24,066 nt of DNA from JAQIBY01 sp964527535 (GTDB lineage: Bacteria; Bacteroidota; Bacteroidia; Bacteroidales; ML635J-15), in assembly GCA_964527535.1 (NCBI GenBank), contig CAZGPW010000264.1, forward strand, positions 1 to 24,066. The letters are read 5' to 3'. Below the pieces are notes generated by a model that saw only the letters and a list, made by a program, of their open reading frames with translations, was not told where the DNA came from and did no database searches. Numbering within the stretch: position 1 is the first letter of the stretch; each line of letters starts with the position of its first letter. A program made the translations under genes and the position numbers. This document shows, piece by piece, positions 6,927 to 17,700 of this stretch.

Positions 6927-8465
6927 ATGATTAATCAGAATCAAAGAAAGAAATCTTTATTTTTGTATCATTGTAAAACCATTTCAACTGATATGATGTT
7001 TTTCTGGCTACATCGAATTGCAAAAATTGGATCCCGGCGGATTGTGTTATTCCTAAGCCTGTTATTTGTTATTTCCTGTACCTTGTCCGCCCAAAATTCA
7101 GGTTCACATGGTATTTTTGATTCTGCTCAGAATTATCTGAACCGCTTAATGCCTGATGCTGCACTTGAATTGTTGTTGGGTGTTGCTGATACAGTGGAAT
7201 TGTCAAGTGATGCCGGGATTAAAACAAGAATTGCCATGGCTGAGGCATACCGTTCAAAAAGGGAATATAGAAAAGGGTTTTCAATTTTATATGAAGTGTT
7301 GGAAGAAAATGGCATTTCAAAATATGATAAAGCGCATGCCTTCAACCGCCTGGCAGCCTTGTATAATGAGTCAATCCCCAAAGCAGAAAATCATTTTGAT
7401 TCAGTTATAAACTATTCAAAAAAATGTATTGATATTGCAGAATCTGAGGGGTTTTCTGATTTGCTCGCAAGTTCAAACAATGAATTGGGTTTTGTTTTTA
7501 AGTCCCGGAAGAAATATTTGCTTTCCGAACAACATCTTAAAACAGCGTTGGATTTATATTTAGAGAATGATTACAATCAACATGCGGTTGGAGTAGCTAT
7601 AAATCTAGCAGGAAATTATTTGGCTCGTGAAATGTACAGCGAAGCCAATACCATCATTGATTCTGCGTTTACTTTTGTTCCTGAGCGGGGAAATGAAAAT
7701 TTGTGGATGCGTTTATATTTACAAAAGGCAAAAATAAACGAATTTATGGGGAATTGGAAAGAAGCATATTATGCGCTTTCTCATGGCCGGATTTTGCAAA
7801 AAATGTATTATAACAATAAGCTTGACGAGACGGTTTTTGAAATGGCAGCAAAATATGAACTTGATAAACAGCAATTGAAGCTAAAAGAGGAAGAACGAAG
7901 ATCAAAAGCCAGGTTGCGTGAGGTTTTTATGCTATCGGTTATTTTAATTGTTACGATAGTGCTTTTTGCTTTGTCTTACCGGAGTTCTGCTTTAAAACTT
8001 AAAAACAAAGCACAGAAAGAGGCTTTGGAAACCCTTGAAAGAAAGCGATTAGAGGAGCATCTTCAGCATAAATCCAAAGAACTTTCCAGTGAAATTGCAA
8101 ATGCTGTGGCCTATAATCAGGTAATGACAAAAGTGAAAAATGCAATTGCTGAGGAAAATCCAAAAGAAGCCTTGCAGATTATCAATGCCAATATTGATAC
8201 CAGAAAAAACTGGCAGGATTTTTTATTGAATTTTAATGAGATGTATCCCCATTTTTTCTCAAAATTGATCAAAACCCATCCAAATTTGACAGAAACCGAA
8301 CAGAAACTGTCTGCAATGCTTTTGATGGGATTAAAATCTAAAGAAATTGCAGGGGTACTGAATATTGCATTAAACTCTGTCAATAAAGGGAGAAATCGAT
8401 TAAGAAAAAAACTTAAACTTGATGCCGATACTGACATGACTGCATATTTTAGACAATTTATATGA
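6927..8465 (+). CDS. Membrane-anchored TPR protein with C-terminal LuxR-like HTH
   Basis: This 512-residue protein has the layout of Bacteroidota one-component regulators. A hydrophobic export segment (about 37-56, ending SCTLSAQ) leads to a helical TPR-type sensor region (about 60-300). Then come a single transmembrane helix (about 333-351), a cytoplasmic coiled coil (about 353-400) and a LuxR/GerE-like helix-turn-helix at 454-500, LTETEQKLSAMLLMGLKSKE and onward to RNRLRKKL. The likely topology is periplasmic TPRs and a cytoplasmic DNA-binding end. There are no kinase or receiver residues. The longest frame is listed. A start at the ATG at 6993 (Met23) would give a more normal signal peptide, and neither start has a strong ribosome site. 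It ends 251 bp before the giant gene on the same strand, so control of that gene is a reasonable inference. The ligand is unknown. Confidence 0.82.
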   Translation: MINQNQRKKSLFLYHCKTISTDMMFFWLHRIAKIGSRRIVLFLSLLFVISCTLSAQNSGSHGIFDSAQNYLNRLMPDAALELLLGVADTVELSSDAGIKTRIAMAEAYRSKREYRKGFSILYEVLEENGISKYDKAHAFNRLAALYNESIPKAENHFDSVINYSKKCIDIAESEGFSDLLASSNNELGFVFKSRKKYLLSEQHLKTALDLYLENDYNQHAVGVAINLAGNYLAREMYSEANTIIDSAFTFVPERGNENLWMRLYLQKAKINEFMGNWKEAYYALSHGRILQKMYYNNKLDETVFEMAAKYELDKQQLKLKEEERRSKARLREVFMLSVILIVTIVLFALSYRSSALKLKNKAQKEALETLERKRLEEHLQHKSKELSSEIANAVAYNQVMTKVKNAIAEENPKEALQIINANIDTRKNWQDFLLNFNEMYPHFFSKLIKTHPNLTETEQKLSAMLLMGLKSKEIAGVLNIALNSVNKGRNRLRKKLKLDADTDMTAYFRQFI

Positions 8466-8468
8466 GAT

Positions 8469-8488
8469 TGTCATACTTAATGTCATAC
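8469..8488. promoter_or_regulatory. Two direct TGTCATAC half-sites upstream of the giant gene promoter
   Basis: TGTCATAC occurs at 8469-8476 and again at 8481-8488, a 12-base period close to one helical turn. They lie just upstream of the proposed -33 element at 8499. The same TGTCA core reappears as a perfect dyad at 8606-8622. This arrangement suggests binding sites for a regulator, but there is no independent proof. Confidence 0.35.
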
Positions 8489-8498
8489 CAATATTCAG

Positions 8499-8527
8499 TT
8501 GTATATTATAAATTTGGCGTATTTTTG
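8499..8527 (+). promoter_or_regulatory. Bacteroidota-type promoter of the giant gene operon
   Basis: TTG (8499-8501), an 18-base spacer and TATTTTTG (8520-8527) match the TTG/TAnnTTTG promoter of Bacteroidota. A second -7-like element, TAAATTTG (8509-8516), overlaps the spacer but lacks a TTG at the right distance. Initiation here would leave a leader of about 180 bases before the ATG at 8717. Confidence 0.55.
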
Positions 8528-8605
8528 TATTGATAATTCAGGTACATTGTTTTTTGAATAAATAAACGTTATTCTAAGAATAAATTACCTATCATTACAA
8601 ATTCA

Positions 8606-8622
8606 TTGACAAATTATGTCAA
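8606..8622. promoter_or_regulatory. Perfect dyad TTGACA-N5-TGTCAA in the giant gene leader
   Basis: TTGACAAATTATGTCAA is a perfect 6-5-6 inverted repeat lying within the predicted leader, about 95 bp before the giant gene start. It could be an operator for the neighbouring HTH regulator or form a small RNA hairpin. A matching TTGACA half-site is found at 6858-6863 upstream of the regulator gene itself. Confidence 0.4.
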
Positions 8623-8716
8623 AAAAATGTTGGGGACAGTAAATATTATTGCCGGAGGCTGTAAAATTGCCGAAACCTATCCTGAAATTAAATAATACTA
8701 TTTAAACCTTTTTGCC

Positions 8717-11700
8717 ATGAAATTATTTCGATTCATTTTATTATTTGCTGTTATCAGCTTGTATGCAAATCAGAATTATGCACAAACTTGCATCAGTGAA
8801 AATTCTGTAAAGTCTGCATGGTCTTATATCCCGTATTTTAACGGGAGTTCTGCCTATTTGTATATGGACAAAAGCGGAGGAGATTATTCAGATTATTTCA
8901 ATTCTCACTTTTCCTTTGATATGTGGGTAAAACCAATTTGGATGGAAAACTCAGACCGGGATTACTACTTGTTCACGGCAGGGAAATATCATCATAATTC
9001 CTTTTCCGGAAATGCACGATATAAGGGCCTGGAAATATCGCTGGTCAACGAGTCAGGAAATTGGAAAATCCGGGCTGTGAATAGTTCAGGTTGGTATTCG
9101 CAGAATTTTGTTTATAACATTGATGACTATGATTTCTTTAATCAGTGGAACCACATTGCCTTTACTTACAATGCCAGTAGCCATACCCTGGTGTGTTACT
9201 TTAATGGAAGTCAGGTAGGCAGCCATTCGTTTGACTACGGTTTGGATATTCAGCATGAAGAGGAAGGTTTCAGGATGGGAGATGCACGTCAAGCATTGGC
9301 TTCTGTTTATTATAATCAACATTTTAGGGGCTATGTTTCCGGTTTTCGCTTGTGGAACAGCTCCTTGTCAGGTTCGGAAATATCATACATCTGGGACAGA
9401 ACCTTTCATCAGCAGGAAACCTTTACATCATCCAAATCATATCTTTATGACAAGATGATGTGTAATATGTACACAAGCTCTGCTAATGTATATTCACTAA
9501 AATCAGGCTTTTACATTTGGGAACCCGGGATTTCACGCTCTACATCCTACAGGCATCCGGCAAGTCCGCCTAAAATATTCAATCTGACAATTGATGATGA
9601 TTTTTGTGATGAAATCCACCTGGACTGGGATGTTGCCACCAGCTCTGTCAGCAGTTATGTATACAGGCGTGAGGGATCATCTGATCCATGGGAACTAATG
9701 TGCCTAACCAACAGCACTTATTATCACGACCACGATGTGGAGAGGGGGGTAGAATATGATTATAAAGTGGTAAGCGCCTGGAGAGTTGATTCCAATACTT
9801 CACACGGTAGCAATAATCTTCGGTTTTCCCCTGATTCTGAAACAGTGAGTGGGCAAGTACGTGGCATTGGCGGCCCGGGTAATCTGGTAATTGAGGAAGA
9901 TGTCAATACCAATTCAAATTGTAACGGCGTTGTTAAGATTAAATGGGATCCCGTCAGCACAGCCACGTATCCAAATTTCAGCGATTATTCCGTTGAATGC
10001 TCTGTTGAAGGCGGTACATGGCAATCACTGGTTTCCGGAACAACACAAACCTCCTATACCCACAATGTTAATTCAGCAGATTATGGTAAGTCAATTCATT
10101 ATCGTGTCATGGCAGATGGCGATAATTGCCCGGGAACGAGTAATATTGTTAGTGGAATAGCCAATGAAATATGTACAACGGCACCATCTCCTGTTACCGC
10201 AAATGACAATAACGGTAGCATTGATATACAATGGAGCTATACTCATTCAGGTGCGCCGGCTGCGCATTTTAGCGTTTTTCGAAGCGAGAATGGCGGAGAT
10301 TACAATCTGATTGAAGATGACATACCCGTTAACCAACTTTCATATACTGATCATGACGCCACGATGTGTGTTGATTATCAGTACAAAGTCGAGGCGTATA
10401 ATCACTGTGGTGCCAGTGGTGCTTTATCCAATAGCTCAAATACCGTGACTTTGCCTGCCATATTCTCGGATGTATTTACCTATCTTGATGGAACAGAGAC
10501 AAAGGCTGATTTTGATGCCAGCAAGGGCTATTATAGTAACAAAGTTTTGCTTGAGTGGACTGTAAATCCCAATCGTCAGGGCAGTATTGATGAGTTTGAG
10601 ATTTTTAGAAGGAAGCAAAATCAGTCATTTACACTACTTGCAAGCATAGAAAGCAATGAAAGCACTTATTATGAGGATGATTCCAACAACCCGAATATTT
10701 TGTATGAATACTTGATTCGTGCAAAATCCTCATGTGGTGGCTTAGAGCAAATATCTGATACCCTTTTTGCCAACGGTTTCAGGTCAACCAGTGGGATTGT
10801 CAGTGGGAAAGTAAGTTTCGCAGGTGGAAATGCCGTTGAAGGTGTAGAAGTTATTGTGGAGACAGAGGAAGTTAACCTGTCAAACAGCTTGTCTTTTAAC
10901 GGAAATCAATATCTCGGAGGATTATTCCCGACCGATGAAATTTTGCAAACAGGATTCACAGTGGAAACCTGGATAAAACCCGGTCTCATGGAAGGGGGGT
11001 ACATTCATGGTGTTACCTCTGTTAATTCCGGAATGATGCAACTCGGATTGAAAAACATGAAACCCTATGCGACCTTGTTGGCTGCACCGATGACCGTTGA
11101 ACCACATGTGCCGCTGATGATGCTGGAAACGGATTCTGTCTTGAATCAGGATGATTGGTATCACCTGGCATTGAGCTATAATCCTGTTACGGGCGAAACC
11201 AAAATGTATTTGGATGGTGAGTTTATCGGAGAATCTAATGTAAATCCAGATGACCAATGGGTTCCTGATGTTCCTGATGTGGATGTGATTGTTGGGAAAA
11301 TTTATGACGAAGATTCTTATTATGAGGGAAATATCGATGAATTCCGGATTTGGAAACGCGTAAAGTCAGGAGAAGAAATCCATCGTGATTATAAACGTGT
11401 ACTTGTTGGTAACGAAGAGGGCATGTTTGGTTATTACCGTTTTGATGAAGGTTTTGGTTACAGTGCTTATGACGTGTCAAAAACCGGATCAGAGTTTAAT
11501 AAAAATGACATGGACTTAATTACAGACCCCGCAATTTTCCCTGCCTGGTCTGATGAAGTTCCTTCGGCTGAACAGCTACGACCTTCCGGTATTACCGATC
11601 AAAATGGAAATTATTCTGTGCGTGGTATTGCTTATTCCGATGGAGGAAATATTTTTAAAGTAACTCCCTACAAACCTCTTCATGAGTTTGATCCGGCAAA

Positions 11701-14700
11701 TGTTGAACTTTTCATCGGCGACAATGCCCCCGTGCATAATAACGTGGATTTTATTGATCAATCGGCATTCAGTTTCTCGGGGAATGTGTTGTACAGCGGA
11801 ACGAATTTACCTGTTGAAGGCGCTGATGTTTATATTGATAATCAACAGCAATTTGATGCCGGTGGACATCCTGTACAAACAGACGAATATGGTTTGTTTG
11901 AGATTTCAGTACCTATCGGGCAGCATTTTGTTACGGTAAAAAAAGATGGGCATGGGCTTGAACACAATGGACAATGGCCTCACCCAACCGCAACAGATGA
12001 ATATCCGACTTTCAATTTTCAATCTGATGTATCGCTGCAGACCTTCTACGATTCCACAAAAGTGGTGCTGGCAGGACGCTTTGCAGGAGGCGATGTCGAA
12101 GGAGATAAAAAGCTGGGATTCAGCAGTTCAGCAAACAACATCGGACAGGGAACAATTGTATTCAAAAATGAAATGGGATATGACATCAATCCCGATCCTG
12201 ATATTTCTTCCTCCAGAATTGAAATACAAACCGATAGTGTTAGTGGTGAATATGTCATTCAAATGATTCCTGCAGCATATAAAATTGATTCTGTATTCAA
12301 TGATCATTACGAAATGGATAATCTTGACCTGGGTGTGATTGATATGACGGAAATCCCTGAAGTGCAAACCGAAACGGATACGGTTTACACGGAAAGCATT
12401 GTGGACGAAGACACTGTACTGATGCAGGAAATCGATACCTTTAACTATCATTACAAGCGAAATTTCATTTATTACAATGAACCGACGGTGCTGTTGTCTA
12501 ATGGCAATGACGAACCATTGGCAGGAGAAACAGAATACCATTATCAACATCAGGACAGTGAAGAAGTTGATACCATTGATTTAATCAACAACAGTCCCTT
12601 TGCCTACCCGGTGTTCATCATGGGGAATACGTATCCTGTGGAGATTAAAGTTGAGGCCATTTATACAAATCATGATTCGGGTACGCCTGAATACGATACA
12701 GTACCGGTTGAAGGTGCAGATGTCACCATCATCAACAACCTTGAAATCAACGAACCTGCCCACCAGTTTGCAACAGATTATAATGGCAAAGTGTCCGATT
12801 ATCAGGGATTTCGTGTTGGTTTGCCAAACATGAATATGAATACTGCCGATCAGACATCTTTTACAAAAACCATGACAATTACAGCACAGGCCGGGAATTT
12901 CAATGTTGCCTGGAATGGTGGTGATGTTTACCGTGCTTATGTACTTGGCGGGGTGGATGCCGGTGGCGTGAATTATGTAACCTACGGACCTGAAGTCCCC
13001 AAATTTATTTTACGTGACCCTCCCGGAGACAGAAGCTATACCATGCTTGAGCAAGGAAGCTCTTTTAGTGCCGGAAGAAAATACAGCTTTAACATGGGAG
13101 GTACATCAGATTATGATAACGTACTGATGCGTGGTGTGAAATTTGAAGCCGGTGGAGGCCTTGCCGGCCCGGTATTTACAAGCGAAGTGCAATCGGACAT
13201 CAATGCCGGTATTTCAACAACTTCATGGGTGGATGATTCCGGAGAATTTATGGAGACATATGAATTCCACCAGACCTATTCCACAAGTGCTGATCCCAAC
13301 GGTGTTGGCAGCATGGCAGATGTGTATATCGGGAAATCTGTCAATCTCTTTTTTACAGAAACAGAAAACCTGAAAATCTATCCAACATCTTATTGTACCG
13401 GTTCAGGTCTGGATTATCTGGAAGATGACGAATTATCCGATACAACTGCCGGTTTTTCAATCGGCAAGCGTCCGGGATTTGCTGTTACAGACGACACTTC
13501 AAGTACATTCTTTATTTATTCGCAGGATCATATTCTCAATTCATTACTGCCAACTTACCGGGATCTGATTTATAACTTATTGAGCACATCTGAGTACGAA
13601 AGCCATATGCCTTCTGATCATCTTTTCTATGGTTTTGATAATGACAATCCGGTGTGGGAGTCAGATACAGTGTCCATTACAAATGATACCTTGCCAAGCT
13701 ATGCATACCTTGGTGATGGCATTGATTCAGTAGCCATGCTTAACCAGCAAATAAGCTTGTGGATGCAAACCATTGCTTTTAATGAAGCATCCAAGTTGGC
13801 AGACGATATGGACATGGTCGAAAATATTTCTTTCGATGGCAATGCCGGAGCATATACCAATGAAACCTCCATGACAACATCTTCATACTCAACCAAAGAG
13901 TATTTTTATCGATTTGAATTGTTTGGCGGAGCAGAAACAGGATTTTCTATCAATAACACAGGTCTGGTTACTTACAGCCAAACCTATAAAAATGTTGACC
14001 AAAGCATTTCCACTACGGAAAGCGAGGAGAAATCCATGAAATGGAAATATGTGATTGATGACTCCAACCAGGGAGACTATTACAGCATGGATGTGATGAC
14101 TTACAACCAGGGAACGCTTGCTGAAGGAAAAGAATCCTTTTTGAGTGCCAATAATTTTGAAGATGCCGGTTATAACATGGAAAATCTAGGGCTGGGAACA
14201 GGTATCGGTGCCGGGGCATCATTCCTGATTAGCCAGGCTTTGTCCCAGCTGGTAAATCCGTTGGCAGGACAAGCTTTTTCGATGGCTTATACACTGGGAA
14301 CGGCTGCCGGATACATGTATGTCATGAATCATTATGCCGATGAAACAGAAAACAGTGAAGTTTACTTTGGTTTACAAGGTGCATCTCCAATGTTTCGCAT
14401 CATGGGCGGACAGTCACGTTGTCCGTATGAAGGACCCGAGACCACAGTCTTTTACATCGACTCGGTATCCCATGAACCCTACGTGCTGCATCCCGGAACA
14501 CAAAACCACGAAGCCCCTAAACTTGAAGTTGAGCCGGCAACGGTTATCAATGTGCCGGATGGTAGTCCTGCTGTTTTTGAACTGAAATTAATGAACGAAA
14601 GCCCTACTGGTGCTGATATAACTTATGAGATGCAAGTTGATGAAGCGTCAAATCCACATGGTGCTAATCTCCGCGTTGACGGACTGAGCCCCAATCGCTC

Positions 14701-17700
14701 TTTCTTTGTGCCGGCAGGACAGACGCTTACAAAAACATTGACAGTTGAGCGTGGTGCCTCTTCTGCTATGGAATTTGATGATTTGCAACTCATTCTACAT
14801 TCATCTTGTCAATACGATCCGGACGATAATTTTCCGGACATTGCGGATACCGTTTCTTTTTCCGCCCATTTTATCCCGGTTTGTACTCAGGTTGATTTTG
14901 GAAATGTTGATGATAACTGGATTGTAAATGTTTACGATAACGATGTGATGCCCATTACAATTACGGGCTACAATATCAATCAGGATAATTTCGAAAAAGT
15001 GTATTTTCAGTATCAGCAATCAGGTGCTTCACCAAGTACAGCCATGGTGCTTTATAACGATACGATAAATACCGACTGGGCAAGTTATACAGGCAATAAA
15101 ATTTACATTGACGGACAGTCTCAAGTCAGTTTTGATTGGGATGTTGCAAGCTTAAACGACGGGAATTATACGCTTTTCCTGACCAGCACCTGCTCTGATG
15201 GCTCTGTTTATGAAACAGATCATTATAACGGGCTGATTGACAGGGTGACACCTCGTCCTTTTGGTACGCCACAACCCTCCGATGGCATTTTGTCCTTCGG
15301 GGAGGATATCATGATAAAGTTTAATGAAACGATCAATTCAGGAGAACTGTACAATTTCGGCCAATTTGGCTCAGAAAGCTATATCTCCTTGCGTGGTATG
15401 AAAAACGGTACAGACCTGCTTGATAATCAGTATTTATTACATGATGCCTCTGTTTTATTTGATGGAGATGATGATTTTATGAAAATCAATCATCTTAATC
15501 TTGATCATACGGATTTTACACTTGAGTTTTGGGTAAAACGAAATCAAACCGGAGCTGAACCCTTGATCTGTATGGGAGATGTTGATAATGGCGGGCTATG
15601 GATTGGTTTCGATGCAAATAATCATCTTAAAATGACAATGGACGGTCAAACAATCACCTCCTCCAACGCTTGCCTCCCTGAAGATGATTTTGCCTTTGTA
15701 GCCATTGCCTATTCAAGTGGCGATGAAAACACTGAGTCAGGCGTGACAATGCAACTCCAAAGTGGAGCAGCCGGTGAGCCCGAATTTACTGAGTTTGATA
15801 TGTATTCATCACTTGAAGGAAGTCTGTATTTAGCTTTTAACCCAAACGATAGCTCAGCATTCAATGGAAATATGCACGAATTCAGAATTTGGAATTATGC
15901 GCGCTCGGGTATGACCAGTGCTTCTGAAAAGTCGTTGGTTTTAAGCGGATATGAATCCGGTTTATACTCTTTGTGGCCAATGACAGATGCACACGGAGCG
16001 ATTGCTCATGATATTGCTTTTGGCAGAAATGCTGAGCTGAACGCCACATGGCAAGTAAGCCGCGACGGGAAAACCGTGCATTTTGAAGGAGATAATGCGC
16101 TGAATATACCAAGCGCTTCCATGATGTTCGATGATGAAACTGATTTTACCGTAGAGTTCTGGTTTAAAACAGGCATGCCGCTTGATACGGTAAGTCTGAT
16201 GTCTAATGGTTATCCGGTAATGTCTCCGAATCAAAATGCCTGGAATGTGTTTGCAACCGCTGAGGGTGAAATCGGCATACAAAACAATGAGCAAAACATC
16301 AGCATTGATGCAGAAAATGTATTGGACAATAACTGGCATCATTTTGCCATGAGCCTTAATCGCATCGGATATTTGAGTGTGTATTTTGATGGCGAACTTA
16401 TAGAAACACACCCGGTCAGTAATTTCGGAGGATTTGCTGCTACAAATCTTGTCTTTGGAGCTCGCTGGTACAATTATGGAATGACTGACTATTTTGATCA
16501 CTATCTGACAGGGTATCTGGATGAAATCCGGGTTTGGAATGCGGCACGTCGTCAGCCACAGATTCAACGCTATATGAATCATTCCCTTATTGGTGATGAG
16601 ATGGGCCTTAAAGCATATTTCCCCTTTGAAGATGTGACCATTGAAGACCCGTCAATATCAAATGAAAGCAACGAGAATTTCACGCAGGATACGACAGGCA
16701 TTGCTGATAACCCTGCCATTGAAAATCAGTATTTTTCTCCGGAAAGTCCGAATATAAAGCTGCAAAAACCCGAGATCCTTATGCATCATAACCTTGTAAT
16801 TAATGACGATGAAGTTGTGATTGATTTGAATGAAGATGCCGGTGAAATTGAAAACCAAATTATTGATGTTTCCATAAAAAATGTGAAAGACATGAATGGA
16901 AATGTGATGCCTTCAACCGTAACCTGGACAGCCTTTATTGACCAAAATCAGGTTATCTGGGATGTACAGGAACTGAACCTTGAAAAATTTGTGGATGAAG
17001 AATTGGAACTGACTGTAAATGTGAGGAATCAAAGTGGAGTGAACGAATCATGGAGTATCTCAAACATTCCTGCCTGGATGGAAGTACAGCCATCCTCTGG
17101 GGTTCTTTCACCATTAGAAACCGAAGAAATAGAAATCCGAATCCTGCCGGAATTGAATATCGGAACCTATCAACGGGATTTGAATTTATCAGCATCCATG
17201 GAATATAATGAACGATTGGATATCAATGTGAAAGTCAAAGGACATGCTCCGGATTGGACAGTGAACCCCGAAAACTTTTCTCAAACAGCAAGTATTATCG
17301 GTCAATTGAGCATTAGCGATGTGCTTTCAACCGATACCAGCGATATTGTCGGAATTTTTGTTGACGATGAATGTCGTGGTGTTGCGCAGCCCGAATACCT
17401 TGATAACATGGATGCATATCTGTTATTTATGAATGTTTATGCCAACGAATCCGGCGAACAAATGAGTTTTAAGGTATATGATGCAAGCACCGGAAATGTG
17501 TATGTAAATGTGACGCCGGCACTGACATTTAATGAAAACGAAATATATGGAAACGTGGAGGAGCCACTTGCAATTAATGCAACCAATTATGTGGAGCAAA
17601 CCATTGCATTGCATGAAGGATGGAATTGGGTGTCTTTTAATGTGTATGCCAGCCATTTCGGTGATTTAAATACGGCTTTTGAAAACCTGCTCTATGAAAC

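Noticed and set aside
15962..16582. 206-residue leftward open frame inside the giant gene
   Set aside because: It is antisense to LamG 3 and 4, with no promoter-like element or recognisable domain. Long shadow frames are expected in a 10-kb gene.
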